A stretch of DNA of 34,513 nt from a virus, in the IMG/VR virus record IMGVR_UViG_3300046170_000204, positions 1 through 34,513 of that record; one strand, written 5' to 3'. The notes under the pieces were generated by a model that did no database searches, was not told the origin of the DNA, and saw nothing but the letters and a program-made list of their open reading frames with translations. Below, piece after piece: positions 25,848 to 32,944 of this stretch (the stretch's first letter is position 1; each line of letters opens with the position of its first letter). Both the position numbers and the translations under genes were made by a program.

Positions 25848-26385
25848 CTTCGGCTATACCAATATAAGTTTTGCTTCTTAGTTTTGCTCTATCTTTAGAG
25901 GGTGGCAAACGATGTAATCTTTGTTCTCTACCCTCTACAATATTAGTAGGTTGTAACCTTGGTAAATTTTTTAACCACAAACAAGTTGCTTTAGTTTCAC
26001 CATGTCCAAACTGCCATGGCTGTATTATTTGATCATACTTTCTCCCTATTCTTTCAACAGCATATTTATGTGGAATAGGATTCTCAACAGCAATCTTAGG
26101 TATATCAGCATGCAATAGTTTTGTAAAAAAAACAGCAGCTTTATCTAAATCTTTCCATAAATTTCTTTTATGTAACCATCTTACTCCACTATTGCAAAGC
26201 CTAGTACATGGTGGATGAGCTATCATTAAATCCCAGTCTTTATCTAAATGATTTAATACATCATCTTGAATGTGGTTACCTGCTGCTTCGCTAGGCAATG
26301 TATCACAACTCCAAGCATCATGCCCTTGGTTGGCAAAAGCATCTCTAACTACACCAGAATATTCACATGCTACAAGAACTCGCAT
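25819..26385 (-). CDS. DNA cytosine methyltransferase-like protein
   Basis: A 188-residue protein with an N-terminal nucleotide-binding strand MRVLVACEYSGVVRDAF, acidic DAWSCDTLPSE, a PPC motif (58-60 in IAHPPCTRLC) and ENP (101-103). The C-terminus FGHGETKATCLWLKNLP is shared by a widespread phage group usually annotated as cytosine-C5 methyltransferase. It is much shorter than classical C5 enzymes and has no clear target-recognition domain. It could modify phage DNA against restriction. No partner restriction gene is present. It is the last gene of the minus-strand arm. Confidence 0.7.
   Translation of the reverse strand: MRVLVACEYSGVVRDAFANQGHDAWSCDTLPSEAAGNHIQDDVLNHLDKDWDLMIAHPPCTRLCNSGVRWLHKRNLWKDLDKAAVFFTKLLHADIPKIAVENPIPHKYAVERIGRKYDQIIQPWQFGHGETKATCLWLKNLPRLQPTNIVEGREQRLHRLPPSKDRAKLRSKTYIGIAEAMADQFDNS
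25844..25857. terminator. UUCG hairpin at convergent gene ends (possible terminator)
   Basis: ATAGC (25844-25848), TTCG and GCTAT (25853-25857) form a five-pair stem with a stable tetraloop at the meeting point of the two transcription arms. Neither strand has a T-run directly after it, so it is at best a weak bidirectional terminator or an RNA-end stabiliser. It lies within the coding end of the minus-strand gene. Confidence 0.35.
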
Positions 26386-26386
26386 A

Positions 26387-27403
26387 CTAATACTCCAAAA
26401 GATTCTTAATCGTAACCGTCTTAGCTCTAATACTTCTAGCTTCTTTAGCTGCTACAAACTTCTCAGGTTGCGCCTTGTAGTTACGTACCTTGCGCTCTAA
26501 CTGTATCAGTCCTTGGTTGGTATTAACTTGTCCAATCTCATTGTCAGCCAACGCTTCAATCATTTGCATTTGTAATCCTTTCATTCCTTCTTCTAGTTCT
26601 TTCTTCTCTCTTTCCATTGTTTGATACAAGTTAATGACTTTTGATAACTCATCATCTAACTGTACTGTTTCATTGTAGTTAACACGATTGTATTTAGCTG
26701 CCATGGTTTCAATGTCAATAGGATCGTACAAAGTACCATCGTCTAAGTGCTGATAAAATTCGTGTGCTTTCTTAACAATTTCAGTTTGTATGAAGTCACT
26801 GGTTGGCATCACATAACAACGGTGATCGTTACCGTTAAATAAAATAGACACACATAAATAATCTGCATCCGCAATCCAGGCTTGACATTCAGCTTGTAGA
26901 TAGCCACGACCATACGGCTCTAACCTCAAGTCATTGACTGAATCGTAAGGTCGACCTTGCATATTTTTATACTCCACAACCATCTTACCTACCACATTTT
27001 GTATCAGTTCATCTTGTGGTGTGTATACTTTACCTTCAATCGGTACAATCGTGGTTGCTTTTTGTATGTAAGCAATGGCATCCAAACTTGCGTATAAATC
27101 ATACGGTTTGTTGTTTGAATCTAAGCCTAACTCTTTGCTCATTACTTCAGTTACAGGGTAAGCAATGTCCATCTCTAATGCTTCTTTGGTTAGCTCGTTG
27201 ATGGTACCTTCCAGTATGTTGCCCATTGCCATACGCTCTTCCATTTTATCACTGTACTCTGGTCGTTGGTATGCACCTGCTCTTACATCTCTTATTTGTT
27301 GTAGCACTGTGTGAGGTGTACTAAATAGGTAAGGAATCTGTGAAGCGCTCAACATGTCATCAGGTGATAGCTTGCCGAAACCTTTGTCGTTAATTTTTTT
27401 CAT
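26387..27403 (-). CDS. YqaJ-like exonuclease (PD-(D/E)XK)
   Basis: A 338-residue protein. An MAMGNILEGTINEL helix (59-72), D108 in YASLDAIAY, E144-x-K146 in VVEYKN and Q174 in YLQAECQAWI give the order of the lambda-exonuclease/YqaJ active site. The C-terminal part has a coiled coil (LYQTMEREKKELEEGMKG) and a short beta-basic end. Such enzymes resect double-strand ends for single-strand annealing, consistent with an SSB-like protein upstream. AAGGAAA precedes the ATG. It lies nine bases after the primase-helicase stop. Confidence 0.8.
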   Translation of the reverse strand: MKKINDKGFGKLSPDDMLSASQIPYLFSTPHTVLQQIRDVRAGAYQRPEYSDKMEERMAMGNILEGTINELTKEALEMDIAYPVTEVMSKELGLDSNNKPYDLYASLDAIAYIQKATTIVPIEGKVYTPQDELIQNVVGKMVVEYKNMQGRPYDSVNDLRLEPYGRGYLQAECQAWIADADYLCVSILFNGNDHRCYVMPTSDFIQTEIVKKAHEFYQHLDDGTLYDPIDIETMAAKYNRVNYNETVQLDDELSKVINLYQTMEREKKELEEGMKGLQMQMIEALADNEIGQVNTNQGLIQLERKVRNYKAQPEKFVAAKEARSIRAKTVTIKNLLEY

Positions 27404-27412
27404 AATTTTTCC

Positions 27413-29242
27413 TTAAAATTGGTTGGTGTTTTCTTCTTGTTGTTTTGGCAACCATAAATATTGTTTGCCTTTGGCTGATCCTGCAAATAATACCTTGTTG
27501 TCTGCCATTAATTTTTCTAATACTTTACTAAAATTTTTAGCTTTGGTACTGCCTAACCCATCAAACAATTCCAATGCTTGCTCTCGTAAATCACTACGTG
27601 TAACTGTAAGTTGTCCTTTAGGTACGTCAGCATGACTACTGCTATCACCATTCAATAACATCTTAGCTATTAAATCTAACAACTCTTGGTGTTTGTTCAT
27701 GCGACTTGGATTCTGATCGATCGTTGCTACCAACGATTGTCCACCTAAAAAATCTATCTTCTGCATTTCAAATTGCATTTGTTCAAACGGTTCACAATCT
27801 TTCATCTTGTCTGAGGTCAACGTGCAAAATAAATCATCCTTAGCTACTTGTATGGATGTGTCCATCGCAGCATAGATAGCTGATGATCCACGATACTGAC
27901 TGCCTGACTTACCTGAGTGATGCACAATCATACATGTTGCACCTGTGGCTTCACGAAACTTATCTAAGTTATTAATAATCTTAGACATTTCAGTTGCGCT
28001 GTTTTCTTCACTGCCAGCCGAGCAACGTGCCAAGGTGTCAATTATCAGTAGCTTTGGTTGCAATCGGTACATACTTACATCCATCAGCAGATCGTCAATC
28101 GTTCTTTCTTCATTGATATCCAATGCCATTGGTATCAAGTAAAAGTTATCAATCTTTTTCTGGTAATGTTCATACCATGCTGTGGTTCTATTCTTAAAAC
28201 CACTGGAACCTTCAGCTGCTACATACAATACAGTACCTGGACTGACCCTGCTACCATGAAAGTCTTTGCCTGTTGCAATACACAAAGCAAAGTCTAAGGC
28301 AACAAATGACTTGTAACTACCACTGTGTCCCCAGATCATTGCCAAACTATTCTCTTGCAGAAAACCATCCACTAAAAATTTAGGCGGTTGCATGGTCATA
28401 ATATCATCGTAGGACATGAATCGGTAATTAGGTTCTAGCTCCATCTCCTCATAATTTTCTGGACATTTTTTGACCAATTGTTTTAACGTTTCCACCGTGT
28501 GTCCTGATTCAAACCAGTCGGTAATATCATTGCAATGTTCACCCTGACCTTCAAGCCAACAGTGTTTGACCACTTTGGCTATGGGTTTTAGTTTGCCATA
28601 CAATTCACGTACTCGTTTCATCCCTGCCTTGTCGTGATCTCCCACGATAAAAACACGTTTGTCTTTGAAATACGGCATACATTCATCAGGCATATCACTG
28701 GCACCACCGAAGGTTGTTGCAATTAAGCCACGCATCCTCATGGTGTCGGCATCTTTTTCACCCTCACATAAAAAGATAAACTTATTGCCTGCTTTGGTTA
28801 ACTCGTGTAACGCATAAGGTACACGCTCTACACCATTCAGCGTGTAACCTTTGTCTGATTTCCAACGAAAGTCTTTGGGTTCCATGCGTAACTTCTGATA
28901 CAACACTCTACCTTTTTCATCGGTGTAATCGTACTGTGCCAAGAGTACAGACTGGGCAGGTGGGGTACTAGCGTTTTGGGGGTTCTGCTCCAGTCCATAC
29001 CGTTCTTGCAATACACTGATGGGTTTTTCATCAGGGTAATAATGTCGTAATAAGTCAACACATCCACCACCAACACCATTCTCGTGATCGTAAAACGTAC
29101 CACTGTTGATGTTGATTACCTTAGATCCTTTGGCACCAAACCTTATCATGTCATTGCTTTGACTCGTCGGCTCACCAAATATATCTTGGGCTACTGGTAG
29201 AATGTAGTCCTTCCAATTGATATCATTAGAATTCATCGTCAT
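27413..29242 (-). CDS. Bifunctional primase-helicase (Toprim + RepA/RecA-type ATPase)
   Basis: A 609-residue replication protein. The N-terminal region (about 31-68, with YDHENGVGGGCVDLLRHYYP) is the substrate-binding part seen in phage primases, without zinc-finger cysteines. Toprim motifs follow: FLCEGEKDAD with E160 and VGDHDKAG with D202/D204. The helicase has Walker A GHSGSYKS (305-312), VLYVAAEGSSG and Walker B LLIIDTLAR (398-406), as in RepA/AAA_25 hexameric helicases. The C-terminus has a DNA-binding-like domain. It unwinds and primes phage DNA. No replicative polymerase gene accompanies it, so host polymerase is implied. Confidence 0.9.
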   Translation of the reverse strand: MTMNSNDINWKDYILPVAQDIFGEPTSQSNDMIRFGAKGSKVININSGTFYDHENGVGGGCVDLLRHYYPDEKPISVLQERYGLEQNPQNASTPPAQSVLLAQYDYTDEKGRVLYQKLRMEPKDFRWKSDKGYTLNGVERVPYALHELTKAGNKFIFLCEGEKDADTMRMRGLIATTFGGASDMPDECMPYFKDKRVFIVGDHDKAGMKRVRELYGKLKPIAKVVKHCWLEGQGEHCNDITDWFESGHTVETLKQLVKKCPENYEEMELEPNYRFMSYDDIMTMQPPKFLVDGFLQENSLAMIWGHSGSYKSFVALDFALCIATGKDFHGSRVSPGTVLYVAAEGSSGFKNRTTAWYEHYQKKIDNFYLIPMALDINEERTIDDLLMDVSMYRLQPKLLIIDTLARCSAGSEENSATEMSKIINNLDKFREATGATCMIVHHSGKSGSQYRGSSAIYAAMDTSIQVAKDDLFCTLTSDKMKDCEPFEQMQFEMQKIDFLGGQSLVATIDQNPSRMNKHQELLDLIAKMLLNGDSSSHADVPKGQLTVTRSDLREQALELFDGLGSTKAKNFSKVLEKLMADNKVLFAGSAKGKQYLWLPKQQEENTNQF

Positions 29243-29915
29243 CTGTATCTAACATAGCATCTAATTTCGCCATCTCGGCATCCACTTCAGCTTTGGTGTA
29301 AGGTATCGCTTTTTTTCTTTTATCGCCTTTTCCTAACCTGTCATCCATGTGTGGTGGTACATCTATATCATCAAACTGATTCTCGTTAGGTTTGCCTGGC
29401 ATTGATAGATCTGTTGTTTCGGTTACGTTTATTTCAGGTAAACCTTCAGGTCTGTCCACGTATTTAATCACTTCAAACTGAGGTACAAACCATTCACCTG
29501 CGTTACCGTTTTCTTTGATAGCTACAACTGGTATCTGTTTGTCATCAGGTCTGCCTTCTAAGTAACTGTTGAAGAATTTTTGTACTGCTTGTCCGACCAT
29601 ACCACTGTTGGAACCAAACTCACATAGTCCTATGTCTTTGGCAAACAATCTGATGCAAAATGTTTTCTTAAATTCATCACCAGGTTTCACGGGAAATGGC
29701 TTGTCGTGCTTAACCATTTGTGATTGTGGTGCTTGACCTTTTAATATTAGATTCCACCCCTTTTGCATGACCGCTAAGTCCATAACAACCTTACTTGGCA
29801 TATCAATTACATTGGTTTCACCATCACGTCTTAACTTCCATTGACCAGTGTTGGCATTAAACGTAAGTATGTTTGGGAATTGACTCCCACCTTCCATTCC
29901 AAAATCATTTAGCAT
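29226..29915 (-). CDS. Single-stranded DNA-binding-like protein
   Basis: The ATG at 29915 is chosen: it has GAGGGG at good distance and overlaps the previous gene by 11 bases, giving 229 residues. The core (about 10-165) is beta-rich with FNANTGQWKLRRDG, GWNLILKGQAPQ and FGSNSGMVGQAVQKFF. The last 70 residues are disordered and acidic, ending KLDAMLDTDDDEF. A core plus an acidic tail with a terminal aromatic is the hallmark of phage and bacterial SSBs, where the tail recruits partners. The place next to primase-helicase and exonuclease supports this. The core was not matched to a named family. Confidence 0.65.
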   Translation of the reverse strand: MLNDFGMEGGSQFPNILTFNANTGQWKLRRDGETNVIDMPSKVVMDLAVMQKGWNLILKGQAPQSQMVKHDKPFPVKPGDEFKKTFCIRLFAKDIGLCEFGSNSGMVGQAVQKFFNSYLEGRPDDKQIPVVAIKENGNAGEWFVPQFEVIKYVDRPEGLPEINVTETTDLSMPGKPNENQFDDIDVPPHMDDRLGKGDKRKKAIPYTKAEVDAEMAKLDAMLDTDDDEF

Positions 29916-30135
29916 CTTCTTTCCCCTCTGTTGTGTTTTGTTTCGCTTCAAACGTATCTAAAATTTGTTGCAATTCTGCAATATACAATTTTGTATGCAC
30001 AATGTCTTGTATTATTTCTTGCATGTTGCTGTTCATATCACTGCCGTCACGCAATTCACTTAGCTGTAAACTCATGTTGAGTTCCGCTAGTTTGGTGCGG
30101 TATTGCTGTAATATTATCTTGTATACATCAATCAT
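29905..30135 (-). CDS. Small helical protein, replication operon, 76 aa
   Basis: A 76-residue mostly helical protein with likely coiled-coil stretches (YKIILQQYRTKLAEL, HTKLYIAELQQILDTF) and an acidic, hydrophilic end. ATG overlaps the stop of the RHH-like gene by four bases. No family recognised. Its place between a DNA-binding protein and the SSB-like gene suggests an accessory role in replication or regulation. Confidence 0.6.
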   Translation of the reverse strand: MIDVYKIILQQYRTKLAELNMSLQLSELRDGSDMNSNMQEIIQDIVHTKLYIAELQQILDTFEAKQNTTEGKEDAK

Positions 30136-30314
30136 AACTGCTCCCTCTCTTTTAAAATTTCATCTATAAAATCTTGCATCAAAAATATTATCTGTTGGCG
30201 CTGACTGATCCTTCTAAAGTCGCACGCCATCTTATAATCTTCACGCAAGCCCTTTGGTACAACGATGTTCAGTTGCACGCTGTCCATGTGTGTGTCATCT
30301 TTTGGCAATTTCAT
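30132..30314 (-). CDS. Ribbon-helix-helix-like DNA-binding protein, 60 aa
   Basis: A 60-residue protein whose core QLNIVVPKGLREDYKMA then RRISQRQQIIFLMQDFIDEI has the strand, helix, helix order and spacing of Arc/MetJ-type regulators. As the only small transcription-factor-like gene in the window it may control the early or replication promoters. It overlaps both neighbours by four bases. The fold is inferred from the pattern. Confidence 0.6.
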   Translation of the reverse strand: MKLPKDDTHMDSVQLNIVVPKGLREDYKMACDFRRISQRQQIIFLMQDFIDEILKEREQL

Positions 30315-30589
30315 GCTTTTCCTTTTCTCAATATAGTTTGTATGTAATCCCTATTCTCATACACATCCAGTGGATTGATCTCCAGTACGGTGTAACCAAT
30401 GTCTGTCTTGTGTGTTAAAAAAGGGCGTTTGTTTTTGATTGCCTTGCTCGTAAAGCCTTGATAAAAAGCATTGGACAATCGTTTCTTGACCTCATAACTC
30501 AAGCCTAAGTAAAAATAGATAAATTCATCTTCGGTACAACCAAACAAATCTATTTCTAAATTCAATTCTTTATTTATTTTCTGTTTCAA
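30311..30589 (-). CDS. Hypothetical replication-operon protein, 92 aa
   Basis: A 92-residue protein with ATGA overlaps at both ends. It contains CTEDEFIYFYLGLSYEVKKR and FYQGFTSKAIKNKRPF followed by a beta segment TDIGYTVLEINPLDVYE. The two Y-L-G-L-S and K-x-x-R-P-F stretches are reminiscent of small nuclease-like or HNH-associated folds, but no catalytic set is complete. I do not recognise it. Confidence 0.55.
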   Translation of the reverse strand: MKQKINKELNLEIDLFGCTEDEFIYFYLGLSYEVKKRLSNAFYQGFTSKAIKNKRPFLTHKTDIGYTVLEINPLDVYENRDYIQTILRKGKA

Positions 30590-31140
30590 AATGGTATTTC
30601 CTCGCCGTCAAACTCTTGCGCTGTTGCTTTAAACTTTTTTTTCATGGCGTACTGCACTTCATCGTTACTGATTAACGTACACAGCTCTTGCATGGTGTAG
30701 ATTAACACCGACTTACCCTGATACTCTTGTTCCATTAATGTCTTGGTGTTGCGGTCTGGTACCACCATGATTTCATCACCGTTGTCTTTGGTAATGGAAA
30801 AGAAATCAATGTCAATGCGTTCCAGTCCTGACTCCAATGCTTTCGCAATTACAATATCATAACCTTTGTATAAAGCCTTCAAACTTGTCATCAACGCATC
30901 CCTTTTGGGTACGTGTTTCGGTCTGATTAAGAATTCTGTCAAGTTACGACACGTTACATCCTCTTGTTTCTTAATTTTGGTGTACAAACTTACCTCTAAC
31001 ACCGACATCACCCTCGCCCTGCCGTACTTTAGTAACTCCATGTACTTATCTTCAGTCCTGGATAGCTGTTGCAAAACTTCCTTGCCCATGTTGGTGCGTT
31101 CCAGTGCGGTTCGGTCTATTTCTGATATGTATAAGCTCAT
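30586..31140 (-). CDS. Replication-operon protein with SSB-type C-terminal tip
   Basis: A 184-residue protein. Residues 1-150 are mixed helix and strand (LQQLSRTEDKYMELLKYGRA, LTEFLIRPKHVPKRDAL), with no family recognised. The C-terminus AQEFDGEEIPF closely resembles the DDDIPF tip by which bacterial SSBs bind many host repair and replication proteins. The start has the TGGGGGAACT site directly before ATG, and the gene is coupled by four-base overlaps to both neighbours. It may be an SSB-like protein or an adaptor that presents an SSB tip. See the second SSB-like gene downstream. Confidence 0.55.
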   Translation of the reverse strand: MSLYISEIDRTALERTNMGKEVLQQLSRTEDKYMELLKYGRARVMSVLEVSLYTKIKKQEDVTCRNLTEFLIRPKHVPKRDALMTSLKALYKGYDIVIAKALESGLERIDIDFFSITKDNGDEIMVVPDRNTKTLMEQEYQGKSVLIYTMQELCTLISNDEVQYAMKKKFKATAQEFDGEEIPF

Positions 31141-31778
31141 AGTTCCCCCATAATTTCATGTAGTTTTGGTACTCGTTTGTATTGCTGTATAAAAGCTCGT
31201 GCTTTGGGGAATACTTGCTCGAATGTAACCTTGATGTCGTTTTCCCTCATATATTTTTCGTACTCTTGGTGGCTGTATTGCACTGGCTGTCCCAATGCGG
31301 ATGACACTGCGGTATTCAACACCGATAGATACTGCATATCCACAGGTTCTTGTTTGATACTGACCTCTTGCTCTGCTTGTTCAATATGTTCTTTCAAATG
31401 TTGTCTATCCATCTTGTTAAAGGCTACTACTGGTAGTTCCTCGTGGTTCGGCACTTCATCTCTGCCACCCCCCAAATACAATACTTGTCGTCTGCCTGTT
31501 TTCCACTTGGATAGCTGTCCTTTTTGAAATTTCTTTTCCAAATCTCGCATCAAGCCTAACTTCTTTAACTTGTCCATGTTATTCGCAACGGTGTTCTTGT
31601 CTTGCCCTGATCTCATACCAATAGATTCACACGTTGCAAACAATAACCCTTGTCGGTTGCTAAACGTACACATAGATATAAAGGTTAACAGTTCCCCCTT
31701 ACTGAGTTTCTTACCCAACTTACACACCCTAATAGGAAGGATACTGTAGACTGCGCCTTTATAATCTTCTTCGTTCAC
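31137..31778 (-). CDS. Winged-helix replication initiator-like protein
   Basis: A 213-residue protein starting at GTG 31778 with GGGGGGAAC upstream. The first 95 residues match the DNA-binding domain of phage and plasmid initiators: ILPIRVCKLGKKLSKGELLT, FATCESIGMRSGQDKNTVAN and LKKLGLMRDLEKKFQKG, a winged helix with helix-turn-helix. The rest is a flexible linker and a helical C-terminus with FPKARAFIQQYKRVPKL. It likely binds origin repeats, such as those at 32636-32665, and loads the primase-helicase. It could instead be a transcription factor. Confidence 0.65.
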   Translation of the reverse strand: MNEEDYKGAVYSILPIRVCKLGKKLSKGELLTFISMCTFSNRQGLLFATCESIGMRSGQDKNTVANNMDKLKKLGLMRDLEKKFQKGQLSKWKTGRRQVLYLGGGRDEVPNHEELPVVAFNKMDRQHLKEHIEQAEQEVSIKQEPVDMQYLSVLNTAVSSALGQPVQYSHQEYEKYMRENDIKVTFEQVFPKARAFIQQYKRVPKLHEIMGEL

Positions 31779-31917
31779 GTTCCCCCCACTCTACACCTGA
31801 TAATATGTTACTGATCTGCTTGTAGGCTTGATCGTACAGTTCCCCATTGCCTGGATCGTCTAACTTTGCTTGCTCAAACAGGGTGTAGATTATATTTTGT
31901 AGTGATTTAATTGGCAT
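31759..31917 (-). CDS. Small protein, 52 aa
   Basis: A 52-residue frame begins at ATG 31917, directly preceded by the AGGGGGAACG site. The sequence opens MPIKSLQNIIYTLFEQAK, continues NGELYDQAYKQISNILSG and ends basic (ERERRRL). It is amphipathic helical with no family recognised. Its stop lies 20 bases inside the initiator-like gene. Confidence 0.5.
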   Translation of the reverse strand: MPIKSLQNIIYTLFEQAKLDDPGNGELYDQAYKQISNILSGVEWGERERRRL

Positions 31918-31925
31918 CGTTCCCC

Positions 31926-32225
31926 CTATTTATAAATGTAAATAAATGCGCCAAAATTATTAGATACATAATTAATAACTTGATTAAAATTATTAAATGG
32001 TTTGTTAACATACCCATCACCATAATAATTATAATGTGTTACACAAAAACGGTCTGAATCTTCGCCTATTTCTCTTAGTTTTTTATCCTTTTCAGCTATC
32101 CATATTTGAAAACCGTTATATCTATAAGACGGACAAGCGTCATTGTGGTATGATACATCTTCCCATTTACTAGGAATGTTTAAATCAGCTAAACATTCTA
32201 CTTCCCACCCTTTATATTCTTTCAT
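31926..32225 (-). CDS. Hypothetical protein, 99 aa
   Basis: A 99-residue protein rich in Tyr, Asn and Asp: GWEVECLADLNIPSKWED, CPSYRYNGFQIWIAEKDKK, FCVTHYNYYGDGYVNKPF and a final NFGAFIYIYK. A GGGGGAAAC ribosome site precedes ATG 32225. I do not recognise a family. The gene lies between the tiny membrane peptide and the 52-residue gene and probably shares the promoter at 32542-32570. Confidence 0.6.
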   Translation of the reverse strand: MKEYKGWEVECLADLNIPSKWEDVSYHNDACPSYRYNGFQIWIAEKDKKLREIGEDSDRFCVTHYNYYGDGYVNKPFNNFNQVINYVSNNFGAFIYIYK

Positions 32226-32235
32226 CGTTTCCCCC

Positions 32236-32328
32236 TCATTGATTGATTAAAAGTACAACCCCCATAGCGATTACAACTACAGGGATCAGGATTAATATTG
32301 CTAGTTTTATAAATAATATTGGATTCAT
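32236..32328 (-). CDS. 30-aa membrane peptide
   Basis: ATG 32328 overlaps the upstream stop as ATGA, giving 30 residues: MNPILFIKLAILILIPVVVI followed by AMGVVLLINQ. Nearly all of it is a single membrane span. Translational coupling and the tight operon argue for a real gene. Function unknown. Confidence 0.5.
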   Translation of the reverse strand: MNPILFIKLAILILIPVVVIAMGVVLLINQ

Positions 32329-32504
32329 TTCATAGTACCTATGTGAAATTTCCAATTAAAGGCAATTCTACCCTCATTAATTAATTCTTTAAGTACATTT
32401 TCATCTTCTAATCCATAACTACCATAATAAGATGAATCTGCCATTGATTTAATGGTTAACCAGTTATCCACATAATCTAAATATATTTCTATTGCTGTTA
32501 GCAT
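32325..32504 (-). CDS. Small early protein, 59 aa
   Basis: A 59-residue frame starts at ATG 32504, with AGAGGGGT upstream, as first gene after the promoter at 32542-32570. It reads MLTAIEIYLDYVDNW, then MADSSYYGSYGLED and ends NWKFHIGTMK. Rich in Tyr and acidic residues, no family recognised. The stop overlaps the ATG of the membrane peptide. Confidence 0.55.
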   Translation of the reverse strand: MLTAIEIYLDYVDNWLTIKSMADSSYYGSYGLEDENVLKELINEGRIAFNWKFHIGTMK

Positions 32505-32541
32505 TTAGAGTACCCCTCTATTTAATTTATGTTACCCCTCA

Positions 32542-32570
32542 ATGCTACATCTAGTTTAATCTAGTGTCAA
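32542..32570 (-). promoter_or_regulatory. Sigma-70-like promoter for the replication operon
   Basis: On the minus strand there is a perfect TTGACA (32565-32570), a 17-base spacer and TAGCAT (32542-32547). The spacer holds two CTAG-containing direct repeats ten bases apart, one helical turn, which could be a regulator site. The first gene downstream starts at 32504. There is no gene for a phage RNA polymerase, so host polymerase is expected to read it. Confidence 0.65.
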
Positions 32571-32600
32571 TAGAAATATATAGTTTATTAGTTCAGCTTA

Positions 32601-32625
32601 GCATCATAAGCATTTGCTTATATGC
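32601..32625. repeat. Inverted repeat upstream of iterons
   Basis: GCAT, a bulged C, ATAAGCA, two-base centre TT, then TGCTTAT and ATGC. The arms pair over eleven bases with one bulge. It sits between the replication-operon promoter and the direct repeats and may be part of an origin or a regulator site. Confidence 0.75.
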
Positions 32626-32635
32626 GGTGCTGTGT

Positions 32636-32665
32636 TCAACATCGCATCAACATCGCAACATCGCA
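32636..32665. repeat. Three iteron-like direct repeats
   Basis: TCAACATCGCA occurs at 32636-32646 and 32647-32657, and AACATCGCA follows at 32657-32665. The copies are exact in their shared nine bases and stand nearly one helical turn apart, in a higher-GC patch of an AT-rich region. Arrays of this type bind replication initiators, and the initiator-like gene lies about 0.9 kb away on the same arm. Confidence 0.75.
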
Positions 32666-32701
32666 TCACCCCTTATACGAATAGGCTTGTGAACCGCATT
32701 G

Positions 32702-32780
32702 ACAAGGAAGGATAGCAAATTTGCACTTCAGCAAGTCCGCATGTGTATATTCACTGTAAGTGAATACATGCGTTCCTTGT
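32702..32780. other. Large nested inverted repeat (cruciform or structured RNA)
   Basis: An outer pair ACAAGGAA (32702-32709) and TTCCTTGT (32773-32780) encloses a short TTGC/GCAA stem and the palindrome GCAAATTTGC (32715-32724). It also encloses a long hairpin in which CGCATGT and ATTCACT (32738-32744, 32749-32755) pair with AGTGAAT and ACATGCG (32759-32772) around GTA, with one four-base bulge. The result is a possible three-way junction. It contains no credible reading frame. It could be a replication origin structure or a noncoding RNA. Confidence 0.6.
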
Positions 32781-32912
32781 GCCATGCTATGTTATGAGAT
32801 ATGTTGAACCAATTAAAACCGTTCCCCCCATGTGTACTATCATCAAAACAAAAATCATAAAATATATAAATTTATTAGAATATTAGAATATAAGTACATC
32901 AAATATATAAGA

Positions 32913-32940
32913 TAAAAAAAAGCCCTCATTTCTAAGGGCT
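32913..32940 (-). terminator. Rho-independent terminator of early cassette
   Basis: On the minus strand AGCCCT (32935-32940), an eight-base loop and AGGGCT (32921-32926) are followed by eight T (complement of A at 32913-32920). This is a canonical terminator. It closes the leftward cassette of small genes starting at 34143 and insulates the origin-like block. Confidence 0.9.
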
Positions 32941-32944
32941 AAAA

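Noticed and set aside
32636-32665. CRISPR-like array
   Set aside because: The repeats are 9-11 bases and directly adjacent, without spacers; iterons fit better.
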